DNA from: Coxiellaceae bacterium
GTDB taxonomy: Bacteria; Pseudomonadota; Gammaproteobacteria; Coxiellales; Coxiellaceae
Reading direction: 5' to 3'
Assembly (NCBI GenBank): GCA_029212925.1
Contig: JARGOB010000014.1
Span: 37,245-85,464 of the forward strand
Length of the DNA: 48,220 nucleotides
Below are positions 8,242 to 15,887 of the stretch, piece by piece (positions within the stretch are counted from its first letter, which is position 1; each line of letters opens with the position of its first letter). The position numbers and the translations under genes are program-made. The notes below the pieces were generated by a model. It was not told the DNA's origin. It worked only from the letters and a program-made list of their open reading frames with translations, and did no database searches.

Positions 8242-9595
8242 AATAATCTTTATTATCTTTTACTAATTGTTGCGCTTCAGCACCTAATATCAACTGCGTA
8301 ACTTGCGTACCATTAACAGCCGATACCAATAACTTTAATGCCGCTAGCTGCGATGTATTGTAAGTCATTAGAAAACTTTTATTATTTTTTAAGGCGGTCT
8401 TTAATGCGCTATAAAAACGTGGATTAAGCTGAGTAGAATAATCAAATACACCTAAAGTATTATTGTTGATTAATTGCGCAACAACCGTGGCGTCAGAAAA
8501 TATTGTGTTAATCGCATCATTACTGGCATTGCGAACTAATATATTAAAATTAGTTAATGCTTGATTCGCAACTAACTGCGGTAAATAAATCTGATCGCCA
8601 TCACTCACTAAAGTACCAGCTAAACTAACCAACACACCTTCGGTATGCGCATTATCTTCAGCGTCACCCAAAAAAGATACCTTGGCATTGGCTGCATTTT
8701 GTGTACGATGCGCCAATGATGACAAAATACTGAACGCTTCCTGCGAAGTACCCATCATCTGAAACAAACCAGTAGGTGCAGTCTTACGCACATAAGAATA
8801 CGCATTAATCTTATTGTTATAGTTTTGGCGCCATACCGTTAATTTGTTTGCGCTTAACATAATAGGGTTGAATTTTTTGCTATTATCACCGCCCACCCAT
8901 TGCAAATAGGGCCCCGCTTTCATCAAGCTATCGGTTACCACTGGCGCATAATGTAACCCATTGCCCTTACCGGTCGCTAATAACATGTATACCGCTGGTA
9001 ACTTTGCTGACTGCGATTCACTAGCTAATGCCTGCCAAAATGCTGCGGCTGATTTTTTTGAATCACCTTTAGGCACTTCATATACATGCACAACAGGTAC
9101 TCGAGAATGACTCATCGCCTTCGCCAACTCAGTATGCTGCTGCAATTGCGCCAAAGCACTCGCCCCGTAAACCGTTGTCATTAAATAAGGATTTTCGCCT
9201 TCTTGCTTGAAAATTTGCTGCCAATCCTTTGGGTGTGCAAAAGTGAACTTGGTAGAGACAAAAGTCGATTTATTGGCTATCTGCGCAATACTACGTGACA
9301 CTTTTGTATCCAATGGATCCAACGCATCCACTTCGAAGCCTGAAATTAATTTGTAATAATCTGAGCGATACTGTAAAGCAGTTATCCAACGCTGAATATC
9401 TTTTGACGATGTACCCTTAGGTATCACCAGCCGAATCAATGTTGCCTTTAAGTTTAACTGCAGTAATTTACTTACTTTATTAGATTTATCACCCAACGTG
9501 ATTGACACCATCGCCGGTGCTGCTACAACTTGCGCAGCTGTTGCCGTTAATATCACAGCAACAAGCGCCACAGATAACGTCTTCATTAAAAACAT
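8213..9595 (-). CDS. Secreted protein of unknown function
   Basis: A 460-residue protein with a clear signal peptide (MFLMKTLSVALV... to VVAAPAM, cleavage near residue 26). The frame extends to 9625, but AAAGGA precedes the ATG at 9595 at the right distance, and the signal peptide begins there. The mature part has no cysteine and no further membrane segment; it is rich in Ala, Asn, Lys and Ser and looks like a globular mixed alpha/beta protein, for example RLVIPKGTSSKDIQRWITAL and NFNILVRNASNDAIN. I recognise no domain. It diverges from the secreted Ntn-hydrolase gene at 9724, and the two could serve a shared extracellular or periplasmic task. Confidence 0.8.
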   Translation of the reverse strand: MFLMKTLSVALVAVILTATAAQVVAAPAMVSITLGDKSNKVSKLLQLNLKATLIRLVIPKGTSSKDIQRWITALQYRSDYYKLISGFEVDALDPLDTKVSRSIAQIANKSTFVSTKFTFAHPKDWQQIFKQEGENPYLMTTVYGASALAQLQQHTELAKAMSHSRVPVVHVYEVPKGDSKKSAAAFWQALASESQSAKLPAVYMLLATGKGNGLHYAPVVTDSLMKAGPYLQWVGGDNSKKFNPIMLSANKLTVWRQNYNNKINAYSYVRKTAPTGLFQMMGTSQEAFSILSSLAHRTQNAANAKVSFLGDAEDNAHTEGVLVSLAGTLVSDGDQIYLPQLVANQALTNFNILVRNASNDAINTIFSDATVVAQLINNNTLGVFDYSTQLNPRFYSALKTALKNNKSFLMTYNTSQLAALKLLVSAVNGTQVTQLILGAEAQQLVKDNKDYFKSYEKLLK

Positions 9596-9677
9596 AACAT
9601 GTCCTTTATTTCCAGCAGCAATCACTATAACAGTGTGTCAAAGCAATTCACAACTATTCCATCCGAACAAACAGTTG

Positions 9678-9686
9678 TGATATATT
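9678..9686 (+). promoter_or_regulatory. Extended -10 promoter element before the choloylglycine-hydrolase-like gene
   Basis: tgatatatt matches the TGn-TATAAT-like extended -10 pattern and lies 38 bases before the ATG at 9724. No good -35 is seen at 17 bases, as is common with extended -10 sites. Confidence 0.35.
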
Positions 9687-9723
9687 AACTAGGCCTTTTA
9701 CTTTTCATCGCAAGGAATGCACC

Positions 9724-10860
9724 ATGAAAACACGCGCCTATAAGCTTATCCCCCTTATTTCTTTAACAGCCTCAATGGCATTTTCTTGTGCACAAGCCTG
9801 CACCTTTATTACCATAAAAGCTCAAGATGGCTCAGTGATGGCTGCACGCACCATGGAATTTGGACCTAACCTGCAATCACTCGTTAAAACCTCACCACGT
9901 GGTCGCGAATTTTCAAACACCACCCCCGACGGCAAAAAAAGCATGAGCTGGAAAAGCAAGTACGGTTACGTGTATATGAATTATTTTGGCCTAGATCACT
10001 CGGTTGATGGCATGAATGAACAAGGCTTAACAGTAAGCAGCCTTTACCTCCCCGGTTATGCTAAGTACCCACCTCAACCACTCAGCGGATTGGATCACGC
10101 TATCCCCTATATGCAGGCTATTGACTGGATATTAGGCAGCTTCAAAACAGTCGCCGAAGCAAAAGCGGCATTAGAAAATGTCACTGTATTCTCACAACCG
10201 ATGACCATACCAGGCCATGGGCAAGTGGTATTCCCTTTGCATGACATTGTCACTGATGCCACCGGCCAAAGCATTGTAATTGAATGGGTCAATGGCAAAC
10301 AACATATCTACGACAACCCACTCGGCATTCTAACTAACGCGCCGACATTTGATTGGCAAACCACCAACTTAAAAAACTACGCTAACCTATCACCCTACTC
10401 ACCCAAACCCATGACAATAGATGGCTATGAGTACTCCAGTACTGGTCAGGGATCAGGTATGGTTGGCTTACCAGGAGATACCACGCCGCCTTCACGCTTT
10501 GTCAAAATGGCTTTCTTAACTAAAACTGCATTACCGGTGGCTGATGCCAGCAATGCCATGGTACTGGCACAGCACATTATCGAAAATGTTTACATACCTA
10601 AGGGACTTGTGCGCGGCACACAAGATCAAGGGGTAAGCAGCGTAGAAATCACACAGTGGACAGTGTTTAAGGATTTAACCAATCATGTACTGTATTTCAA
10701 CAGCTACGGTTATCCGCAATTGCGCTCAATTAATTTAGATAAACTGAATTTAACCGAGGGTGCACCACAATTGAGCATACCTATTGCCAGCGCGACACCA
10801 CAAGCGGTGGATATTACTGAACAGTATAAAAAAATGAGCGCCCCAAAAAAGGATAGCTAA
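9724..10860 (+). CDS. Secreted linear amide C-N hydrolase (choloylglycine hydrolase family)
   Basis: A 378-residue Ntn hydrolase of the bile-salt hydrolase/penicillin V acylase family, hydrolysing a linear amide bond. The signal peptide (residues 1-25) ends AQA and is followed directly by Cys26, so removal of the leader would expose the catalytic N-terminal cysteine. Arg42 and Glu45 (ARTMEF) fit the family's Arg18 and Asp21 positions; GMNEQGLTVSSL, LTNAPTFDWQ (Asn) and PSRFVKMA (Arg) fit the other active-site segments. AAGGA lies seven bases before the ATG. Substrate unknown: bile salts, N-acyl homoserine lactones and N-acyl ethanolamines are all known for relatives. Confidence 0.88.
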   Translation: MKTRAYKLIPLISLTASMAFSCAQACTFITIKAQDGSVMAARTMEFGPNLQSLVKTSPRGREFSNTTPDGKKSMSWKSKYGYVYMNYFGLDHSVDGMNEQGLTVSSLYLPGYAKYPPQPLSGLDHAIPYMQAIDWILGSFKTVAEAKAALENVTVFSQPMTIPGHGQVVFPLHDIVTDATGQSIVIEWVNGKQHIYDNPLGILTNAPTFDWQTTNLKNYANLSPYSPKPMTIDGYEYSSTGQGSGMVGLPGDTTPPSRFVKMAFLTKTALPVADASNAMVLAQHIIENVYIPKGLVRGTQDQGVSSVEITQWTVFKDLTNHVLYFNSYGYPQLRSINLDKLNLTEGAPQLSIPIASATPQAVDITEQYKKMSAPKKDS

Positions 10861-10866
10861 GCACGC

Positions 10867-11895
10867 TCAGCTACCCGTTTGCGATAGTATCGTTTCTTTC
10901 TGCTCAAGTGCTTTCACTAACTCGTATTGGGCCGCATTTAATCGCGGTCCAAAATCACTTACCACTAATGATGCCGCATAGTTAGCCAAGCGGCCTGCTT
11001 CACGCAAATCTTTGCCTTCACTCAAAGCATACAGCAACGTACCAGCAAAAGTATCACCCGCACCCACCGTATCAACCACTTTAGTTTCAAACCCCGGTAT
11101 ATGCATAAAATGCTCACCATCATAAAGCAGTGCGCCATCAGCACCCAATGTAATAGCAAACTGTTTAGCATGCGCTTTTAATTTTTCACCTGCGACATCC
11201 ATATCATCCGTTTCACAGAACAATAACGCTTCTTCTTTATTGCAAAAAAGAAAATCCACACCATCCGCAATCACATCCAGTAATTCATTCTTGAAAAAAC
11301 GCACCATATTAACATCCGACAAAGTAATACTGGTTTGAATATTATTGTCTAACGCAATACGTTTAGCCTTATGCATGGCTTCGCGGGCAGTATCTGATGC
11401 AATTAAATAACCTTCTATATACAACATTTGTGAAGCAACAATCGCCGCCTCATCTAGCTGTGTCGATGCAAAACCAGCTGTTACCCCTAAATAGGTGTTC
11501 ATTGTACGATCAGCATCCGGCGTCACCAATACCAAACATTTACCGGTACGACCAGCTTCACGGGTTTGATTAGATAAATTGGTTTCTAAACCCGCCGCTA
11601 ATAAATCTTCCACGTAAAAATCACCACTAGGATCATTTGCCACCTTGCAAGAGTAATAACCTTTCGCACCGAGCTTACATAAAGTGATCATGGTATTAGC
11701 CGCCGACCCGCCACAAGCACTTTGACGCTTAACACCATCAATCTCTTCGAGCAATGCCAACTCACGCGCTTCATCAATCAAGGTCATCACACCTTTCTCA
11801 ATGTTTAAGTTATCAAGTGTAGCCTCACTGACCTCAACGTTGATATCAACCAATGCATTGCCAATACCATAAACGTTATATTGCTTTGTGTTCAA
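10867..11895 (-). CDS. PfkB-family carbohydrate/nucleoside kinase (adenosine kinase-like)
   Basis: A 342-residue cytoplasmic kinase that phosphorylates a sugar or nucleoside hydroxyl using ATP. It has the ribokinase-family features: N-terminal YGIGNALVDINVEV, the GGSAANT substrate-binding segment (about 61-67), and the C-terminal anion-hole motif DTVGAGDTFAGTLLY with catalytic Asp. The GNALVDI start and overall pattern match the proteobacterial group usually annotated adenosine kinase; specificity cannot be read from sequence alone. It is convergent with the upstream hydrolase gene, six bases between stops. Confidence 0.88.
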   Translation of the reverse strand: MNTKQYNVYGIGNALVDINVEVSEATLDNLNIEKGVMTLIDEARELALLEEIDGVKRQSACGGSAANTMITLCKLGAKGYYSCKVANDPSGDFYVEDLLAAGLETNLSNQTREAGRTGKCLVLVTPDADRTMNTYLGVTAGFASTQLDEAAIVASQMLYIEGYLIASDTAREAMHKAKRIALDNNIQTSITLSDVNMVRFFKNELLDVIADGVDFLFCNKEEALLFCETDDMDVAGEKLKAHAKQFAITLGADGALLYDGEHFMHIPGFETKVVDTVGAGDTFAGTLLYALSEGKDLREAGRLANYAASLVVSDFGPRLNAAQYELVKALEQKETILSQTGS

Positions 11896-12014
11896 AATTC
11901 ATGTTCCTTATGCCTGTACGGTTTGCGCATCCTATCATAGTTAAAAATAAAAATCCCAACCACACAGAGCCCATATATCACTTGTCATACCGCGCCACAA
12001 TAACCCTTCAATTT

Positions 12015-12045
12015 GATTGCTTCGTCGCAAGCTCCTCGCAATGAC
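12015..12045 (+). repeat. Half copy of the 79-bp palindromic repeat
   Basis: The 31 bases starting gattgcttcgtcgcaag and ending ctcgcaatgac are identical to the right arm of the element at 45174-45252. The left arm is not recognisable, so this copy is truncated or decayed. Confidence 0.8.
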
Positions 12046-12067
12046 ATAGCCGATGACAAGGCAGTGG

Positions 12068-12095
12068 TTGCAATTACCCCCCCTCACGGTAAAAT
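12068..12095 (+). promoter_or_regulatory. Candidate sigma-70 promoter for the sohB run
   Basis: ttgcaa (12068-12073) and taaaat (12090-12095) are separated by 16 bases and lie 30 bases before the sohB ATG at 12126. This is the only gap large enough for a promoter before the closely packed genes to 15721. Confidence 0.45.
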
Positions 12096-12125
12096 AAGCC
12101 CTCTGAAAATAACGAGGTGAACACA

Positions 12126-13109
12126 ATGCATTGGTTAGCGCAGTTTGGCTACTTTTTTGCCTGTACTATTACTATCGCGCTTGAAATAGTGGCCGTATTT
12201 GCAGGCATTACCGGGATAGCCGCAAAAGCCAGACAAGGCAAAACCAAAGGCCAGTTATCAATTAAAAAGTTAAATAAAAAATATCTACAAACCAGCGAGT
12301 TACTGCACGAAAAAGTGCTTAGCAAAGACGAGCTAAAGAAGCAGCAAAAGACCAATAAGCAACAACAAAAATCCGATAAAAAAGCGGCGGCAAAGCCTCG
12401 CCTGTATGTGATCAATTTCCATGGTGATATCCGCGCCTCCGATACCGCCGCACTAACAGAATGCATTAACGCCTTATTATTAGTCGCTACCGATAAAGAT
12501 GAAGTGCTTGTTCGCCTCGAAAGTGGCGGTGGCGTAGTCTACGCCTATGGCCTAGCATCATCACAATTACAACGCATCAAACAAGCAGGCATTAAATTGA
12601 CCATTGCGATTGATAGGGTCGCTGCCAGTGGTGGTTATATGATGGCATGCGTCGCAGACCATATTATATGCGCACCGTTTGCGATTATTGGCTCGATCGG
12701 CGTATTAATGCAACTGCCTAACGTGCATCGTTTTCTAAAGAAGAAAGATATCGATTTCGAACAATTAACCGCTGGCCAGTTCAAACGCACATTAACAGTG
12801 TTTGGTGAAAATACTGAAAAAGGCCGTGAAAAAATGCAACATGAAATCGACGAAACACATGAACTATTTAAAAGCCATATCAAACAATGCCGCCCAATTG
12901 TTGACCTAGAGCAAGTCGCCACCGGTGAACATTGGTACGGCCAACAAGCAATCGACTACAAGCTGGTCGACCAACTGCAAACCAGCGATGACTTTTTGCT
13001 CAATTTACGCCATGACTTCCATCTGTATGAGATCGGATATAAAATAAAGCAACCGCTGATCAAGAAAATCCTATCAACCAGCGAATCGTTACTAGCAGGG
13101 GCACTCTAA
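12126..13109 (+). CDS. sohB: Inner-membrane serine protease SohB (S49 family)
   Basis: A 327-residue periplasmic signal-peptide-peptidase-like protease. The N-terminal membrane segment (about 10-32) is followed by a lysine/glutamine-rich cytoplasm-like linker and the S49 domain. The nucleophile Ser168 is in AASGGYMMA and the general base Lys220 in TAGQFKRTL; the spacing of 52 residues equals that of E. coli SohB. SGGGVVYAYG forms the oxyanion-side loop. A GTG at 12117 is in frame, but GAGG at 12114-12117 serves the ATG at 12126. The next gene starts two bases after the stop. Confidence 0.93.
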   Translation: MHWLAQFGYFFACTITIALEIVAVFAGITGIAAKARQGKTKGQLSIKKLNKKYLQTSELLHEKVLSKDELKKQQKTNKQQQKSDKKAAAKPRLYVINFHGDIRASDTAALTECINALLLVATDKDEVLVRLESGGGVVYAYGLASSQLQRIKQAGIKLTIAIDRVAASGGYMMACVADHIICAPFAIIGSIGVLMQLPNVHRFLKKKDIDFEQLTAGQFKRTLTVFGENTEKGREKMQHEIDETHELFKSHIKQCRPIVDLEQVATGEHWYGQQAIDYKLVDQLQTSDDFLLNLRHDFHLYEIGYKIKQPLIKKILSTSESLLAGAL

Positions 13110-13111
13110 CA

Positions 13112-14014
13112 ATGCATATGCACGCCAAACCACCACACAAAGTGCTGATTGCTGCTATCATGCTCACGTTTGTTTTTGCTTTGGTCGAACTCGCTGGCGG
13201 TTTATGGTCTAACTCATTGGCACTACTATCAGATGCCGGGCATATGGGATCTGACGCACTAGCCCTAGGCATCGCCGCCTTTGCCGCTTGGATTGCATTA
13301 AAGCCACCCTCCGATAAACACACGTTTGGCCTAGGCCGCGCCGAGGTTATTGCTGCCTGGTTAAGCAGTCTTTTGATGTTTGTTATATCGATCGTCGTTA
13401 TCGTCGAAGCGATTGATCGTTTCCACAACCCACACACCATCAATGGACCGGTTGTGATGGTGATTGCATTTATCGGTATGCTGGTGAATATTTACATTGC
13501 TTGGTTACTCAGCAAAAGCGAGCAAACATTAAATATCCGTGCCGCCATGCTGCATGTGCTCAGTGACTTATTAGGCTCATTAGCTGCACTCGTGTCTGGT
13601 GCTGTAGTTACTTTTACCCACTGGATTGAAATCGATCCCATATTGTCTATATTAATTGCCGTTTTGATTATGTTTTCCAGTGTGCAACTACTCAAAGAAT
13701 CATTAGCGGTTTTAATGGAAGGCACACCACGCCATATCAATATTCGCAATGTCCGAAGCAGCATGCTTGCTATTCCCTCTATAGAATCACTGCATGACTT
13801 ACATATTTGGACTTTATCATCGGGTAGAACTGTCTTATCCGCACACGTTGTGATTGAGACAATGGAGAGCTGGCAACGCGTGCTGCAAGATTTACATAAA
13901 ATGCTACGCGATAAATACAATATTGAACATGTTACACTGCAGCCAGAATTACACGTGTATGTCGTCGACAAAGCCTGCGCTGCACCTGCTGAGGAACATA
14001 AACATGACGACTGA
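13112..14014 (+). CDS. Cation diffusion facilitator (zinc/divalent metal exporter)
   Basis: A 300-residue inner-membrane CDF transporter. Six membrane segments carry the two metal-site motifs: SDAGHMGSDALAL in TM2 and HVLSDLLGSL in TM5, both with His and Asp spaced as in zinc/iron/cadmium CDF proteins. A C-terminal cytoplasmic domain (LHDLHIWTLSSGRTVLSAHVVIE) and His-rich ends (MHMHAKPPHK; EEHKHDD) would bind metal. It is two bases downstream of sohB and its end overlaps the next gene's start, so they are probably co-transcribed. The exact metal is not determined. Confidence 0.93.
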   Translation: MHMHAKPPHKVLIAAIMLTFVFALVELAGGLWSNSLALLSDAGHMGSDALALGIAAFAAWIALKPPSDKHTFGLGRAEVIAAWLSSLLMFVISIVVIVEAIDRFHNPHTINGPVVMVIAFIGMLVNIYIAWLLSKSEQTLNIRAAMLHVLSDLLGSLAALVSGAVVTFTHWIEIDPILSILIAVLIMFSSVQLLKESLAVLMEGTPRHINIRNVRSSMLAIPSIESLHDLHIWTLSSGRTVLSAHVVIETMESWQRVLQDLHKMLRDKYNIEHVTLQPELHVYVVDKACAAPAEEHKHDD

Positions 14015-14360
14015 ATTACAAGCCATCGATTGGTCACTGTGCTTAGAGCGCGGCAACCACCAAGCGGAATTAGCACAAGAATTATTAAACATGCTCGTCG
14101 CTGAACTACCTAACTACAGCAAGCAAATTAAAACAGCGTATGCACAACAAGACAGCGGGCTACTTAGCCTGCACTTAAATAAATTGCATGGCGCTTGCTG
14201 TTATTCAGGTGTACCACAGTTACAACAACTGGTTGAAACTGCTATCACCAACATCGACCAACAAGATAAGTTGCCTGAAGCCACCTGCATCACGAGCATC
14301 TTAAATCAAATTAAATTAACCATTGAAGATGCTGAAAAAATAAAAGCTGAGGTAGTCTAA
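14004..14360 (+). CDS. Hpt-domain-like protein lacking the phospho-acceptor histidine
   Basis: A 118-residue all-helical protein resembling the C-terminal Hpt domain of BarA/LetS sensor kinases (segment KLHGACCYSGVPQLQQLVE). In that family the acceptor is the first His of HKLHG; here the segment is LHLNKLHG, so the acceptor position is Asn59, with His57 and His62 flanking. It may be a pseudo-Hpt binding a receiver without phosphotransfer, or one of the flanking histidines may be used. GAGG lies nine bases before the ATG at 14004, overlapping the CDF gene by 11 bases. The ubiG start follows its stop immediately. Confidence 0.75.
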   Translation: MTTELQAIDWSLCLERGNHQAELAQELLNMLVAELPNYSKQIKTAYAQQDSGLLSLHLNKLHGACCYSGVPQLQQLVETAITNIDQQDKLPEATCITSILNQIKLTIEDAEKIKAEVV

Positions 14361-15068
14361 TTGCAAACCACTAATGTCAATCACGATCCTGCCGAGCTCG
14401 AGCGCTTTAACAAATTAGCTGATGATTGGTGGAGCCCTAACGGCCCGATGAAACCGTTACATCAACTCAACCCTTTACGTCTAAGTTATATAGAAAATCA
14501 TATAGCGTTAGAAAATAAAACCGTATTAGATGTCGGTTGCGGTGGCGGCTTATTATCAGAAGCCATGGCACAACAAGGCGCACAAGTCAGCGCATTGGAT
14601 TTAAGTGAAGACTTATTAGCAGCAGCACAACAACATGCCGAACAGCAATCTTTAACCATTCATTACCAAGCACAATCGGTTGAAGATTTTAGTCAAACGC
14701 ATCACTCTGCATTTGAAGTGATTACTTGCATGGAAATGCTCGAACATGTGCCCGACCCAACCGCCATTGTACAAGCCTGTGCTGATTGCTTAGTGTCAGG
14801 TGGTACAGCGTTTTTCTCAACCATTAATCGTAACCTAAAAGCCTACGCACAAGGTATTGTCGCTGCCGAATATGTGCTGGGTCTATTGCCACGTGGCACA
14901 CACGAATACGCCAAGTTTATTAAACCATCAGAACTTTGCCATATGGCACGTGAAGCCGGACTAGAATTAATTAACCTACAAGGCATTCACTACCAGCCGC
15001 TGTCCTCACACTTCAAACTGTGTGACGATGTCAGCGTTAACCACCTTGCCGCGTTTCGAAAAGCATGA
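14361..15068 (+). CDS. ubiG: UbiG, ubiquinone biosynthesis O-methyltransferase
   Basis: A 235-residue SAM-dependent methyltransferase carrying out both O-methylations of ubiquinone synthesis at the membrane surface. Motif I is VLDVGCGGGLLSEAMA (about 52-67), preceded by the UbiG-specific DDWWSPNGPMKPLHQLNPLRL; EMLEHVPDP and GTHEYAKFIKPSEL are also family marks. The start is a TTG at 14361, directly after the previous stop, with GAGGT seven bases upstream; no ATG is available near the conserved N-terminus. It overlaps the phosphatase gene by four bases (ATGA). Confidence 0.95.
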   Translation: MQTTNVNHDPAELERFNKLADDWWSPNGPMKPLHQLNPLRLSYIENHIALENKTVLDVGCGGGLLSEAMAQQGAQVSALDLSEDLLAAAQQHAEQQSLTIHYQAQSVEDFSQTHHSAFEVITCMEMLEHVPDPTAIVQACADCLVSGGTAFFSTINRNLKAYAQGIVAAEYVLGLLPRGTHEYAKFIKPSELCHMAREAGLELINLQGIHYQPLSSHFKLCDDVSVNHLAAFRKA

Positions 15069-15721
15069 GCAACCCAACAATAAAAGCCATATTCTTTGAT
15101 GCCGATGGTACGTTACTTGATACCGCACCCAGCATTACTGCAACCATTAATCACGTTTTAGCACAAGAAAATCGCGAGCCGGTGAGCGTACAACAAATGC
15201 GTCCGGTGATTTCTGCTGGTGGCCAAGGTTTAATGCGCACCGCCTTTGGCATTGACGATGAAAACCAAATAAAACAACTGGCACAACGCCTACTCGATCA
15301 CTACCCACAATTTATTACGCAACAACTCTCCGTATTCGATGGCTACTATCCGGTGTTAGAACAATTAGAACAACGTGGCATTATTTGGGGTGTTATCAGC
15401 AATAAACATGAAAGCTTTTTAAAAACGCAAATGCAATACGTTGAACTGCATCATCGCAGCCTCACCTGCATCGGTGGTGATACGTATAAAAATAAAAAAC
15501 CTCACCCACAACCACTACTTGAAGCCTGTAAGATTGCTGGCATCTCACCGCGCGAAGCAATTTATGTCGGTGATTGTGAAAACGATGTGATTGCCGCTAA
15601 ACGTGCGGATATGCAATCAGCAATCGTTGAATTTGGTTACATCCCCGAAGATGGTTCACATCAAAACTGGGGCGCAGATCTGCTATTAGCTCACCCGAAT
15701 GACCTCTTGCAAAACCCTTAA
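15065..15721 (+). CDS. HAD-family phosphatase (phosphoglycolate phosphatase/MupP type)
   Basis: A 218-residue cytoplasmic phosphatase of HAD subfamily IA. Motif I is FFDADGTLLDTAP (nucleophile Asp and acid Asp), motif II is GVISNKHESF, the motif III lysine is in KNKKPHPQPL, and motif IV is YVGDCENDVIAA. It overlaps ubiG by four bases. In Pseudomonas the gene beside ubiG encodes the N-acetylmuramate 6-phosphate phosphatase MupP of peptidoglycan recycling; similar proteins are also named Gph. Context favours MupP, but the sequence alone does not decide. Confidence 0.88.
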   Translation: MSNPTIKAIFFDADGTLLDTAPSITATINHVLAQENREPVSVQQMRPVISAGGQGLMRTAFGIDDENQIKQLAQRLLDHYPQFITQQLSVFDGYYPVLEQLEQRGIIWGVISNKHESFLKTQMQYVELHHRSLTCIGGDTYKNKKPHPQPLLEACKIAGISPREAIYVGDCENDVIAAKRADMQSAIVEFGYIPEDGSHQNWGADLLLAHPNDLLQNP

Positions 15722-15887
15722 CACAACATTAAAGCCGTCCGCTATCCAACTAAACGTACCTTATTTATTTCTTGTACGTAACAAATGGCCCATAATCAAT
15801 TGATTTATATAGGAAAATAGCTCCGCTGTTTTAATATTTCATTAATAATGCTGCGCTAGAATCAAACATATAGTACTGGAAATAATA

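Noticed and set aside
13854..14003. Upstream extension of the Hpt-like frame into the CDF gene
   Set aside because: The extension has no family similarity; ATG 14004 has GAGG upstream and begins the conserved part.
13492..14076. Long open frame on the minus strand (194 codons) opposite the CDF gene
   Set aside because: It lies wholly antisense to a well-supported transporter gene, is Ser/Cys-rich without domain pattern, and lacks a good ribosome binding site.
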